Source: Planctomycetota bacterium (lineage in GTDB: Bacteria; Planctomycetota; Phycisphaerae; Phycisphaerales; SM1A02). Taken from it: a stretch of 63,334 nt of DNA. Position numbers and translations under genes: made by a program. Numbering within the stretch: position 1 is the stretch's first letter; the number at the start of each line of letters is the position of its first letter. A model generated the notes under the pieces. The model was not told where the DNA came from. It searched no databases and worked only from the letters and a program-made list of their open reading frames with translations. Below, piece by piece: positions 54,317 to 62,852 of the stretch. The stretch covers positions 12,485-75,818 of the forward strand of contig QWPV01000005.1 of assembly GCA_003671055.1 (NCBI GenBank). Direction: 5' to 3'.

Positions 54317-55726
54317 TCAATCCTGATCTTCCGCTTGCTGTGGTGCTCCACGACCGCCGCTTTGTCGGCCTGAGCCTGTGACCTTCGAACTTTTCTCTCC
54401 TGCAGTCTCCTTCGGGTCGTTGCCTGCGAGACCTGGCGTTCCGGACTTTCCTGATCCTGGAACTGCGCGATCGGTTGCGCCGAGCGTTGAAGCCGCACTC
54501 GACGAGCGACCCGACTGCGTCTTGCCCGCGTCTGCAGCATTGTCAGGCTTACCGATTCCAGGAAGGTTTTCGCGTTCTTGATCGTTGAGAAGTTCATAGA
54601 GAAGATTGCGGTACTTCTCCCAAATTGCTTCGCGGGCTTGACGAGCGGCAACGACGTCTTCTGCTTCTGGCGAGCGGGTGACGGCGCCGCCTTGCTTGCG
54701 TGCCTGAATCGCCGCGGTTTGCCGACGGGGTTGCTGCGGTTCCGAAAGGCGCATCGCTTGCATGAGTGTCACGTTCGCACCGAAGTTTTGCGGCGTGAAC
54801 TCGAGGAAGAGTGAATCGATCGATGCCTTCTTCGTCGCGTCGAGGTTTTCCATAGCGAGTGCGGACTCAAAGAGGGGAGTCACGGGATCTGGTCGGAAAA
54901 CTTGTGGAAACGCGCGCTCAAGCACCTTCATTTCGAACTGGGTTCCGAGGTCACCACCGAGACCATCTTTGATTTGCGTCGTGGTGTTCTCTTGCACTGC
55001 TCGCACGGCAACGCGCTTGATCATGATGCGCTCCTGCGCAGCAACGCCACGCTCAGGATCATTCGAACTCATGGCTTGCATAAGTTCCTTCGACGCTTCT
55101 TCAATCGCACGGTCGCGATCGGCAAGCGCGGCATCGAGAGCGAACTCGTATGTATCGAGTATCGGCCTGATGGAATCTGATTGCAGTGGCGCAAGTTGAA
55201 GGTCGCGCACGACGTTGAAGAGGTTTACTGCTTCGCCGCTGATTTCCGCGGAAGGCAGCGACTTTTCGCGTCGAAGTGCGCGCTCGAGGCGTGGCCAAAG
55301 CTCGAGTTGAGGATCGCTTAGCTGGGCCTTGAGGTTGTTGAGGAAGTCGTCGCGAAGCCCGTGCTTTCGCGTTTGCCACTTCTCCATCGGTCCTGTGATG
55401 AGATTCATGACGTCGTTGGCATCGACGCCAGCAACACGATCCTTCAGCCCAGCCATTTCGGTTCGCATGCCTTCAACGCCCGCGGTGAAACCGTTCGTGT
55501 AATCGTCGAGGAGCACTTCAAGCACGGGGCGCTGCCACTCTTCGAGACCGAGTGCGTCGATGAAGACGACGAGGTCGCGCGGAGAGAAATCAGGGACGAA
55601 TGAATTCGCGAGCGAACTGCGTCCACCAAACTGCGCCTCCGCGCGCGGTGTGAAACCGAAGGCGAGAGCGACGGCGGTAAATCCGATGGCGAGTGTGGAG
55701 CGAAGTGGTTGAAGGCGATAGATCAT
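54317..55726 (-). CDS. Exported helical protein upstream of the T2SS operon
   Basis: The product has 469 residues. A signal peptide ends near PRAEAQF. The body is almost all helical, with DFSPRDLVVFIDALGLEEWQRPVLEVLLDDY in shortened form and later DATKKASIDSLFLEFTPQNF. This is reminiscent of CpxP/Spy-type periplasmic LTxxQ proteins repeated twice, but without a clear motif. The last 80 residues are Gly/Ser/Lys-rich and disordered. Its gene is 74 nt before gspE on the same strand. It may be an exported substrate, a chaperone, or an unrelated gene that shares a promoter; this is inference. Confidence 0.6.
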   Translation of the reverse strand: MIYRLQPLRSTLAIGFTAVALAFGFTPRAEAQFGGRSSLANSFVPDFSPRDLVVFIDALGLEEWQRPVLEVLLDDYTNGFTAGVEGMRTEMAGLKDRVAGVDANDVMNLITGPMEKWQTRKHGLRDDFLNNLKAQLSDPQLELWPRLERALRREKSLPSAEISGEAVNLFNVVRDLQLAPLQSDSIRPILDTYEFALDAALADRDRAIEEASKELMQAMSSNDPERGVAAQERIMIKRVAVRAVQENTTTQIKDGLGGDLGTQFEMKVLERAFPQVFRPDPVTPLFESALAMENLDATKKASIDSLFLEFTPQNFGANVTLMQAMRLSEPQQPRRQTAAIQARKQGGAVTRSPEAEDVVAARQAREAIWEKYRNLLYELLNDQERENLPGIGKPDNAADAGKTQSGRSSSAASTLGATDRAVPGSGKSGTPGLAGNDPKETAGEKSSKVTGSGRQSGGRGAPQQAEDQD

Positions 55727-55966
55727 GAGCAGGCTTCCTTAATGCAATCCGTGGTCGTGCGATCCGCAGCAGCGCGATCGAGTGTTTACCAGTGGAGTCG
55801 AAGAACGATGAACCCCACGTCAGAATGCGTAGAATTCAGTATCGGATAGAGAGAGACTCATTTGTAAGAGAACCTTGTGTGTTTGCGATCTATGACGCAC
55901 CGAGTTTGTGTCGCGATCGCCGCATGGATCACGTCTTCGTAGCCCGATAACAAGCTCGCATCGGCT

Positions 55967-56665
55967 TTAACCAGGATTCGTCGTGCGCTGCTCAATGCGC
56001 TTCTCAGAAACCGTCTGCACGATCCTGTCCACGAAGATCCCAGGCGTGTGAATCTGATCGGGGTCAAGGCTGCCGAGTGGGACGATTTCCTCGACTTCAG
56101 CTACGCAAGCGCGTCCCGCAGTCGCGACCATCGGGTTGAAGTTGCGCGCGGTCTTCCGGAACACGAGGTTTCCAGATGGATCCGCCCGCCACGCTTTCAC
56201 GAGCGAGAGGTCAGTTCGAATGCCGCGCTCAAACACATACGCCTCGCCATCAAACTCGCGAATCTCTTTGCCCTCAGCGACGATAGTTCCAACGCCAGTT
56301 TTCGTGAAGAACCCAGCGATTCCCGCGCCTCCTGCACGAAGTCGTTCAGCAAGCGTGCCTTGCGGATTGAATTCGAGTTCGAGCTCTCCAGCCATGTACT
56401 GCCGCTCAAACTCGGCGTTTTCACCGACGTAACTCGACACCATGCGTCGAATCTGGCGCGTCTTCAAGAGGAGTCCAAGTCCCCATTCATCGATGCCCGC
56501 ATTGTTGCTGATCGCAGTTAAATTCTTCGTGCCCGAGTCGCGCAGCGCAATGATGAGTTGCTCAGGAATCCCGCAGAGCCCAAAGCCACCAACCGCGATG
56601 GTCATGCCATCGTGAAGGAGACCATTGAGTGCAGCGGCGGGCGAGTCGTAAATCTTCTTTGGCAT
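55967..56665 (-). CDS. scoA: 3-oxoacid CoA-transferase subunit A (orphan)
   Basis: The product has 232 residues. DGMTIAVGGFGLCGIPEQLI is the glycine-rich loop of family I CoA-transferase A subunits. SNNAGIDEWGLGLLL, GVGTIVAEGKEIREFDG in shortened form, and LSLVKAWRADPSGNLVFRKTARNFNP follow. Subunit A binds CoA; the catalytic Glu is on subunit B. In most genomes scoB follows directly, but downstream here (55727-55966) there is only noncoding DNA and then an exported protein. So B must be elsewhere or lost. Confidence 0.9.
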   Translation of the reverse strand: MPKKIYDSPAAALNGLLHDGMTIAVGGFGLCGIPEQLIIALRDSGTKNLTAISNNAGIDEWGLGLLLKTRQIRRMVSSYVGENAEFERQYMAGELELEFNPQGTLAERLRAGGAGIAGFFTKTGVGTIVAEGKEIREFDGEAYVFERGIRTDLSLVKAWRADPSGNLVFRKTARNFNPMVATAGRACVAEVEEIVPLGSLDPDQIHTPGIFVDRIVQTVSEKRIEQRTTNPG

Positions 56666-56738
56666 AGTGAGTGCGCTCCAAGTGAGCGCAGAATTGTAAG
56701 GGAGTCAGCAAAGGCGGTACTCAAAGGGATCGCGCTTC

Positions 56739-56769
56739 GCGGCTTCGTGGTTTCGCGGCTTCGTGGTTT
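56739..56769. repeat. Tandem 16-bp repeat
   Basis: GCGGCTTCGTGGTTTC occurs twice in direct tandem (the second copy lacks the last base), with GCGCTTCGC just before it. It lies between scoA and the sigma factor gene. No function is apparent. Confidence 0.7.
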
Positions 56770-56841
56770 GTAAATCGAACAACCCCTGATCTACGGACAG
56801 AAGTGTGTGCGACCCCACTCAAAAGTTCGAAGCCACAAAGA

Positions 56842-56871
56842 GATGAACCCAGCGCGAGGGCTGAGTTCATC
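56842..56871 (-). terminator. Possible terminator of the sigma factor gene
   Basis: Stem GATGAAC-CAGC / GCTG-GTTCATC with a small mismatch and a GCGAG-type loop. On the minus strand it is followed by TCTTTG. The U run is weak. Confidence 0.45.
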
Positions 56872-56893
56872 GATTGGGCTTTGAGGAATGTGC

Positions 56894-58087
56894 TCAGTTC
56901 TGATTCGGGATCGATGCAGGCGCCAGCGTTGGGCGATTCTCGAACGCGAGGCGCAACTTCTCGAGCCCACGATTCTGAATCTGGCGGACGCGCTCCTTTG
57001 TCAGACCGATCTCGCGACCGACTTGCTCAAGGGTCGCCTGTGGGGTGCCAGGCGCCTTGTTGAGACCGAAGCGAGCGGTGATCACGAGCTTCTCGAGGTC
57101 ACTCAGATCAGCGCAGTTGGTCTCGACAAGATGTCGAACCTCACGCGCCGAGTCCTTCTCACTCTGCGCACGCACGGTTTCAAGGTGATTCGAGCGCTCC
57201 ATGGTTGGATCAAACTCAGCCACGATCTTCGAGCGATCCTTCTGCACCTTCATCGAGTAACGGCTGAAGGCCTTCAGAATCGCTCGGCATGCGTAGGTGC
57301 TGAACTTGAACCCGCGCATGCAATCGAACTTGTCCACGCTGCGCATGAGCGCCATGTTGCCTTCGCCGATGAGATCAGAAAGATCGACATCGATGTTGCG
57401 AACACGCTTCGCCATTGCGAGCACAAGCGCGAGATTTGTTTCAGCGATCTGCTCGCGGAAACCCTCCGCAAGGTCAAAGAACTTGATCATTTCACGCGCT
57501 TGATCGGTCGTCGGCTTGTTGTCGACGAGCGCGTCCTGCACGAGTCGCACGCGCTTGCGCGAGTAGTTGTACTTGAGGAACAGCACGCGCTCTTGTGCGC
57601 CGGTGAGCAGTACAGAACTCTGCGAATTCCCAGCGCGCGCGCGTCGATGCCGTGCGCTGATGAAGTCATCCATCAGTGGTCGGTACCAGGTGACATCAGG
57701 CCGCGCGATGGTTGGCGCGTTGGCGAGAATCCGCTGCTCTGCGTCTTCGAGATCAAACTCTGCGCTCGCCATGAAGTCCATCGGCTTCACGTTGATTTGG
57801 GTGAAGATCTTGGCGAGACGGGTCTTCTCGCCGAGCGACAATCCACGCGCGTTCTTCACGCTCGCGCTTCGTGCACGGGTCGGAACGATTGTCTTGGTTG
57901 CCGGACCCTTACTGATCACACCCTTGCGGCTCGCTGCCTTGCGGAGCGAGCCTTCGCGAGCGCGCGAGGCGTTCGGCGCGTGCATCGAATCAGCGACCGA
58001 GGAAGCCTTAAGTGTGGCGGCTTTTTTGGCGATGCTCACTGAGGATTTTGGCGTCGCTGCTGGTTGTGATGGAGTTGGTCGTGCCAT
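56894..58087 (-). CDS. Divergent sigma-70 family factor
   Basis: The product has 397 residues from ATG 58087, with GGAGG 8 nt upstream. The first 90 residues are Lys/Ala/Ser-rich and disordered. Region 2 reads NLALVLAMAKRVRNIDVDLSDLIGEGNMALMRSVDKFDCMRGFKFSTYACRAILKAF in the middle, quoted in parts: DLIGEGNMALMRSVDKFD and FKFSTYACRAILKAFSR. In group 1 factors the last part is STYATWWIRQAITR, so the conserved Trp pair for DNA melting is replaced by Arg-Ala. Region 4 is intact (TLEQVGREIGLTKERVRQIQNRGLEKLR). It is most likely a group 2-4 alternative sigma rather than the housekeeping one. Confidence 0.85.
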   Translation of the reverse strand: MARPTPSQPAATPKSSVSIAKKAATLKASSVADSMHAPNASRAREGSLRKAASRKGVISKGPATKTIVPTRARSASVKNARGLSLGEKTRLAKIFTQINVKPMDFMASAEFDLEDAEQRILANAPTIARPDVTWYRPLMDDFISARHRRARAGNSQSSVLLTGAQERVLFLKYNYSRKRVRLVQDALVDNKPTTDQAREMIKFFDLAEGFREQIAETNLALVLAMAKRVRNIDVDLSDLIGEGNMALMRSVDKFDCMRGFKFSTYACRAILKAFSRYSMKVQKDRSKIVAEFDPTMERSNHLETVRAQSEKDSAREVRHLVETNCADLSDLEKLVITARFGLNKAPGTPQATLEQVGREIGLTKERVRQIQNRGLEKLRLAFENRPTLAPASIPNQN

Positions 58088-58611
58088 GGGGAGAGCCTCC
58101 AAAGGTAAGGGGTGAGGAAGGATAGATTCGCAGAACTGCGGAGAAAGTTCCAGTTAAACGATCAAAACGTTCAGGCAAAAGTCTTTAGGGGTCTTCAAAT
58201 CCGGCGCAGATCCCTTTTTACCGCTCCTAAGAGTTGCGGTTGCCACCTGCGAGAGTGATGCAGAGCCGCGGACTCGTATTTCGCACATCCGCGCGGTGAA
58301 GCGCAAAAAGCTCGAGAGACACGAATACCGCCAACAACCATCGACGCCCAGTCAAATTATTCACGCGGGCAGGAGAAACAGAGGGTTCCCTGCACGTCTT
58401 CACGCTGTCGCAAAAAGCCTGCGGCGCGGTCAGAAAGGTGTATCGAAGCGGCCTCGTTCTGCGATCAAAACGATGTCCTTCCATATACACCGTCGAAAAT
58501 GGCAAAAACACAAGTTATACGGACTAAGAACGGTAAAAAATGAGAAAAAGAAGCCAGTTTTTTCAAACTGGCTCCTAAGACTTCGATTTTATCAGTCAAG
58601 TGCGGAAAGCG
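58088..58611. other. 524-bp gene-free region between sigma factor and ndk
   Basis: AT content is higher than around it. It should hold the promoter of the sigma gene (GGAACTTTCT lies about 60 nt upstream of its start on the minus strand) and ends in the terminator of ndk. An open frame on the minus strand (58227-58511) gives a 94-residue product without a recognisable domain or ribosome site and was not accepted. A small RNA could lie here, but no specific structure was identified. Confidence 0.5.
58530..58573 (-). terminator. Intrinsic terminator of ndk
   Basis: On the minus strand: stem AGCCAGTTT / AAACTGGCT with a GAAA loop, then TCTTTTTCTCATTTTTT. It is 40 nt after the ndk stop, and is a textbook rho-independent terminator. 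Confidence 0.9.
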
Positions 58612-59082
58612 TCACTCAGGCTTGCCGGAGCTGCTGTCGTAAACCCAGCGATCGCCAGCGCGTGTGTACTCAAGCACCTCGCCAGCGCCGAAGAAGATTC
58701 CGAGTTCGCGAGCAGCTGCCTCTGGGCTATCGGAACCATGGATCAGGTTGAACGAGTTCGAGACCCCGAAGTCGCCACGGATCGTGCCGGCGGCTGCCTT
58801 CGAACCGAAGGTTGCGCCCATGAGGTTGCGGCAGATGGTGATGGCGCCGATTCCGCGCACCGCGAGGATGAGCACGGGCGCGCTGGTCATGAACCCGACA
58901 AGGCCAGGGTAGAAGCCCTTGCCCGCGTGATCCATGTAGTGCGTCGCAGCGGTCTCCGGCGAAATCATGGTGAGCTTGGCTCCCACGATCTGCAGGCCCT
59001 TCTCTTCGAAGCGAGTAATGATGCGACCCATGAGGCCGCGTTGAACAGCGTCTGGCTTGAGGATGAGAAGTGTTGTTTCCAT
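58612..59082 (-). CDS. ndk: Nucleoside diphosphate kinase
   Basis: The product has 156 residues. It starts METTLLILKPDAVQRGLMG; the upstream open part is not coding. TFGSKAAAGTIRGDFG and NLIHGSDSPEAA contain the nucleotide-binding Arg and the phosphorylated His. The enzyme balances nucleoside triphosphates. It is slightly longer than usual because of a C-terminal end with GDRWVYDSSSG. A TATACT on the minus strand (59108-59113) could be the -10. It is divergent from topoisomerase VI B with 100 bp between the starts. Confidence 0.95.
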   Translation of the reverse strand: METTLLILKPDAVQRGLMGRIITRFEEKGLQIVGAKLTMISPETAATHYMDHAGKGFYPGLVGFMTSAPVLILAVRGIGAITICRNLMGATFGSKAAAGTIRGDFGVSNSFNLIHGSDSPEAAARELGIFFGAGEVLEYTRAGDRWVYDSSSGKPE

Positions 59083-59182
59083 AGTGATCTCGTTTGCGAG
59101 GGGGAGGAGTATAGCCCATGCCACTCCGTCAAATCGATTGCTCGGCTATGTTCCCGTTTGGCGATGGAGCGCCACATACGAC

Positions 59183-61258
59183 ATGAGCAGTGCAGCCAAG
59201 GAAGTCAAACGACGAGGTTCGAACGCAGAAGAGATGGGTGCGCGACAGCGCGACATCTCCGTGAGCGAGTTCTTCGCCAAGAATCGCCATCTTCTCGGAT
59301 TCGACAATCCGCGCAAAGCGCTCCTGACCACCGTCAAGGAGGCGGTCGACAATTCTCTCGATGCATGCGAGGAGGGGGGCATCCTTCCGGAGATCGCGGT
59401 GGTGATCGAGGATCTTCAACCAGATCGCGCCGCAACAGTGAAGAGTTCGCGCTATCGCGTGACAATCGTGGACAACGGTCCTGGCATCGTGCGCAAGCAA
59501 GTCGAAAACATCTTCGGACGATTGCTCTACGGCTCGAAGTTCCATCGATTGAAGATGTCGCGCGGACAACAAGGCATCGGCATTTCCGCAGCGGGCATGT
59601 ACGGACTGATCACGACTGGTCGTCCCATGACCATCGTCACGCGACCGAAGGCAACAGCGAAAGCGCATCGCATTGAACTTGCGATGAACACGAAGACGAA
59701 TCGCGCGGAAGTCATCGCTGATGATGAGACGAATGATTTCCCGCCAGAACGATTGCGCGCAGTCACTCTGGGTGCTCGTGCACTTGCGAGCGAGAAGGGA
59801 TTTCTCGATGCGATTGAGTTCCCCACAGGGACGAGCGTGTCGATCGAGCTTGAAGGTCGTTACCAGCGCGGGCGTGGATCTGTGGATGAGTTTCTCGAAC
59901 TCACCGCGATTGCGAATCCACACGCGAAGTTCGTCTTCGTTCCACCGTCGCGTGAGAGCGCGAACGAAGAAGATGATGTGCCACTCGTCACGCAGGGCGC
60001 AGCGAGCGCAGCAAGTAGTGCGAAGCGAACGAGCGAAACGCATGGCGTGTTGATTTATCCGCGCGGGGTGGAAGAGCTTCCGCGCGAGACGCAAGAGATT
60101 CAACCGCACCCGAAGGGAATTGAACTCGGCATCTTGCTGCAGATGATCAAGGACTATGAAGCGACGGAGAAGGGTTCGCTCTATTCGTTTTTGCAAGAGC
60201 GTTTTTGCCGTGTTTCACCCGTAACTGCGGCGGCGATGTGCAAGAAAATCGGCGTGACGACGCGCACGCGCGCCGCGGATATTGAACCGAGCGTGGCGGA
60301 AAAACTCTTCAAAGAATTTGAAGTCGCGAAGCTCGCGCCTCCACCCACTGATTGCCTCGCGCCCATCGGCGTGCGGCAGATGCTCGCGGGAATGTTGAAG
60401 GGCGTTCGTGCAGAGTTTTATGCAGCCTCGAGTCGTGAAGCAGCGGTGTATCGCGGTCGACCGTTTCAGATCGAAGCAGCGATTGCATTTGGCGGTGATC
60501 TTCCATGTGAAGAATCTGCACGCGTTATTCGATTTGCCAATCGCGTGCCACTGCTCTTTCAACAATCAGCGTGCAGCTCCTTCAAAGCGATCGCTGAGAC
60601 CGCGTGGAAAAACTACGGGCTCCAGCAACCGCGCGGCAATGTGCCAACTGGACCGCTCGTGGTGATGATCCACATGGCAAGCGTCTGGGTTCCATTCACG
60701 AGTGAATCGAAGGAAGCGATTGCTGACTACGACGAGATTCGCAAAGAGATGAAGCTCGCGCTGATGGAATGCGGTCGTAAGCTCGGGACGTATCTGCGCA
60801 AGCGCATGAAGATGAAGCGCGAGAACGATCGCCGCGACGTCTTCGAGCGCTACATCGGTGAGATCGCGAAAGCACTGCATCAGATCACAGGTCACAGCCC
60901 GAAACCGATCTATGACTCACTTCTCATTCAAGCGCGCACAAAGACTGCGATCGCGGATGTGGAACTTGATGAAGATGGCAAGGTGCGCAAGGCGATTGCG
61001 CCGGATCCTGATGATGACGATGACGGCGTGATCATCATCGAGGGCGCGATCCCGAGTCTTCCGACGCAGCCAGTGCGCACGAGCGCGCCGATGGAGTTTG
61101 AAGAAGTCGCGCCGATGAAGAAGCCAGCGGCGCCGCGCAAGAAATCGCCAGCAGATGCAGTGCACACTAAGTCAGCGCCGAAGCCCAAGACTGATGCGCC
61201 GCGAACTTCTGCAAAGCCGCAGAAGCGTAGTGTCGCGGACACCCCAAGTTTGTTTTGA
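59183..61258 (+). CDS. top6B: DNA topoisomerase VI subunit B
   Basis: The product has 691 residues and is the GHKL ATPase subunit of a type IIB topoisomerase. Motifs are VKEAVDNSLDACEEGG (N box), IVDNGPGI (G1) and GRLLYGSKFHRLKMSRGQQGIGISAAG (G2 region, quoted as GQQGIGISAAGMYG). An H2TH-like and transducer part follows with the switch lysine region. Archaeal Top6B has about 530 residues; here a Lys/Ala/Pro-rich tail of about 90 residues is added after an acidic stretch (DPDDDDDG). The complex makes ATP-dependent double-strand breaks to pass DNA. Bacterial occurrence is known but uncommon. The gene for subunit A follows after 12 nt. Confidence 0.93.
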   Translation: MSSAAKEVKRRGSNAEEMGARQRDISVSEFFAKNRHLLGFDNPRKALLTTVKEAVDNSLDACEEGGILPEIAVVIEDLQPDRAATVKSSRYRVTIVDNGPGIVRKQVENIFGRLLYGSKFHRLKMSRGQQGIGISAAGMYGLITTGRPMTIVTRPKATAKAHRIELAMNTKTNRAEVIADDETNDFPPERLRAVTLGARALASEKGFLDAIEFPTGTSVSIELEGRYQRGRGSVDEFLELTAIANPHAKFVFVPPSRESANEEDDVPLVTQGAASAASSAKRTSETHGVLIYPRGVEELPRETQEIQPHPKGIELGILLQMIKDYEATEKGSLYSFLQERFCRVSPVTAAAMCKKIGVTTRTRAADIEPSVAEKLFKEFEVAKLAPPPTDCLAPIGVRQMLAGMLKGVRAEFYAASSREAAVYRGRPFQIEAAIAFGGDLPCEESARVIRFANRVPLLFQQSACSSFKAIAETAWKNYGLQQPRGNVPTGPLVVMIHMASVWVPFTSESKEAIADYDEIRKEMKLALMECGRKLGTYLRKRMKMKRENDRRDVFERYIGEIAKALHQITGHSPKPIYDSLLIQARTKTAIADVELDEDGKVRKAIAPDPDDDDDGVIIIEGAIPSLPTQPVRTSAPMEFEEVAPMKKPAAPRKKSPADAVHTKSAPKPKTDAPRTSAKPQKRSVADTPSLF

Positions 61259-61270
61259 GTTGAGAACGCT

Positions 61271-62419
61271 ATGGCCAAGAAGAACACGACAACAGATTCC
61301 ACGCCGAGCATCAGCACTCGCTTAAAAGAGCGTGATGCGCGCACGTCCAAGAAAATTCTCGACCTTGCGGAAGAGATGGTGAAGCGCATTCTCGGCGGAG
61401 ACGATCCGATCATTCAGATCCCTACGCGTGCAAAGTCCAACACGCTGTGGAATAAGAAGCGTGGCATTCTCGAGATGGGCTCCGCAACTGCAGCGCGGCC
61501 GCTCTTCGATCTCAAGACTGCCAAGCAGTTCATGCAGACGATGTTGCACTCCAACACGATCAGTGAGTTGATCGCGGCTGGAAAGACCAGCAGCCTCCGC
61601 GGTGTGTTCTACAAAGCAAAGCACACTGTTGCAGGGACGCGCGAGAACACCTTCGATGGGCAAGACGAGTCGGATCCGATTCTCGAAGACCTCGAAGTTG
61701 CACTCGGCGCATTGCGCGAGGAACTCCATGTTTTCGCGGAGAATCGCGGTTCGATGGTCGGCAATATCACGATTGTCGATCGCGGTGATGAGATCAATTG
61801 TCGCAAGATGGGATCCGGCGGTTACGCGCTTCCCTCGATCGTTGAACCAGACATCATTCAGTTCAAGAAGTGCGAAGCGAAGTTCATTCTCCATGTCGAG
61901 AAGGGCACCGTGTGGAATCGCTTCAACGAAGATCGCTTTTGGGAGAAGCACAACTGCATCCTCACGCACGGTGCAGGACAACCACCGCGCGGATGTCGCC
62001 GATTACTGCAACGCATGACCGAGGAATTGAAACTCCCGCTCATTTGTGTGCTCGATTGCGATCCGTGGGGGCACTACATCTACAGCGTCATCAAGCAAGG
62101 ATCGATCTCACTCGCATTCGAAAGTTCACGCCTCGCGATTCCGCAAGCAAAGTTCCTCGGTATTCGCGCGAAAGATTTCCGAGAGTGCAATCTCGATGAT
62201 GCAGTGAAAATCGATCTCACCGAAAACGACATCAAACGCGCAGGCGAAATCGCCGCCTACCCCTGGTTCGAACACCACAAAGGTTGGCAGCGCGAAATCG
62301 GCGGACTCCTCAAAAATGGCTTCAAGATGGAAGTCGAGTCCCTCATCACGAAGGACATCTCCTATGTCACCGACACCTACGTCCCCGAACGCTTGAAGGC
62401 GCGCGATTGGATTGATTGA
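61271..62419 (+). CDS. top6A: DNA topoisomerase VI subunit A
   Basis: The product has 382 residues of the Spo11/Top6A family. The catalytic Tyr114 is in RGVFYKAKH; most relatives have YY, here FY, with the second position kept. The Toprim domain has Glu210 in HVEKGT and Asp262/264 in DCDPWGHYI. PRGCRRLLQRM and GIRAKDF are also conserved. It cuts DNA and works with subunit B. The last 12 residues (VPERLKARDWID) are encoded by the left copy of a 40-bp direct repeat whose second copy lies beyond the toxin-antitoxin pair. Confidence 0.93.
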   Translation: MAKKNTTTDSTPSISTRLKERDARTSKKILDLAEEMVKRILGGDDPIIQIPTRAKSNTLWNKKRGILEMGSATAARPLFDLKTAKQFMQTMLHSNTISELIAAGKTSSLRGVFYKAKHTVAGTRENTFDGQDESDPILEDLEVALGALREELHVFAENRGSMVGNITIVDRGDEINCRKMGSGGYALPSIVEPDIIQFKKCEAKFILHVEKGTVWNRFNEDRFWEKHNCILTHGAGQPPRGCRRLLQRMTEELKLPLICVLDCDPWGHYIYSVIKQGSISLAFESSRLAIPQAKFLGIRAKDFRECNLDDAVKIDLTENDIKRAGEIAAYPWFEHHKGWQREIGGLLKNGFKMEVESLITKDISYVTDTYVPERLKARDWID

Positions 62420-62423
62420 GATC
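62384..62423. repeat. 40-bp direct repeat, left copy, in the top6A 3' end
   Basis: From CCCGAACGCTTGAAGG to GATTGATTGAGATC, identical to 63235-63274. It spans the last codons and stop of top6A plus four bases. With the right copy it encloses an 811-bp segment that contains the MntA/HepT pair. Confidence 0.95.
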
Positions 62424-62534
62424 GCCGCGGCAGCCCTCGGAGACGACTTCGTTCCTTGGTCTATGCCTGTCCTCGATTGCCCGAAGCGGAGTAAGGGTGA
62501 CGCATGAGGCGCCGCGGAGTAGGATGCCACAGCG

Positions 62535-62852
62535 ATGCGCACACTGCCAATCACTCGCAAGCAAGCAATTGAGTGTCTCGTTGCTGCCGAACCACACATG
62601 CGACTGCTTGGCGTCGAGCGGTTGGCACTATTTGGATCAGTTCTTCGCGATGAAGCAAGGATTGATAGTGATGTTGATCTTCTTGTCACTTTTCAACCCG
62701 GTATGAAGACGTTTGATCGCTTCTGGGCACTCTGTGAATTGTTGGAGGAGTGCCTTGGGTGCCGTGTTGAGATCGTCACGATCGAGTCCCTCTCGCCGTT
62801 CTTTGGGCCTCGCATCTTGGCGGAGGCGCACGATGTCCTTCGAGCTGCATGA
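62535..62852 (+). CDS. mntA: MntA-type antitoxin (minimal nucleotidyltransferase)
   Basis: The product has 105 residues. GSVLRDEARIDSDVD at 34-48 fits the GSX10DXD motif (Gly34, Ser35, Asp46, Asp48) of the MNT family. Known MntA antitoxins AMPylate the HepT toxin on a Tyr and so block its RNase activity. A third Asp or Glu lies further along (VEIVTIESL). AGGA is upstream of the ATG. It overlaps the next gene by 20 nt, the standard arrangement for this type VII system. Confidence 0.9.
   Translation: MRTLPITRKQAIECLVAAEPHMRLLGVERLALFGSVLRDEARIDSDVDLLVTFQPGMKTFDRFWALCELLEECLGCRVEIVTIESLSPFFGPRILAEAHDVLRAA

Noticed and set aside
58227-58511. 94-codon minus-strand frame between sigma factor and ndk
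   Set aside because: No domain or ribosome site seen; composition unlike neighbouring genes. A real small protein cannot be excluded.
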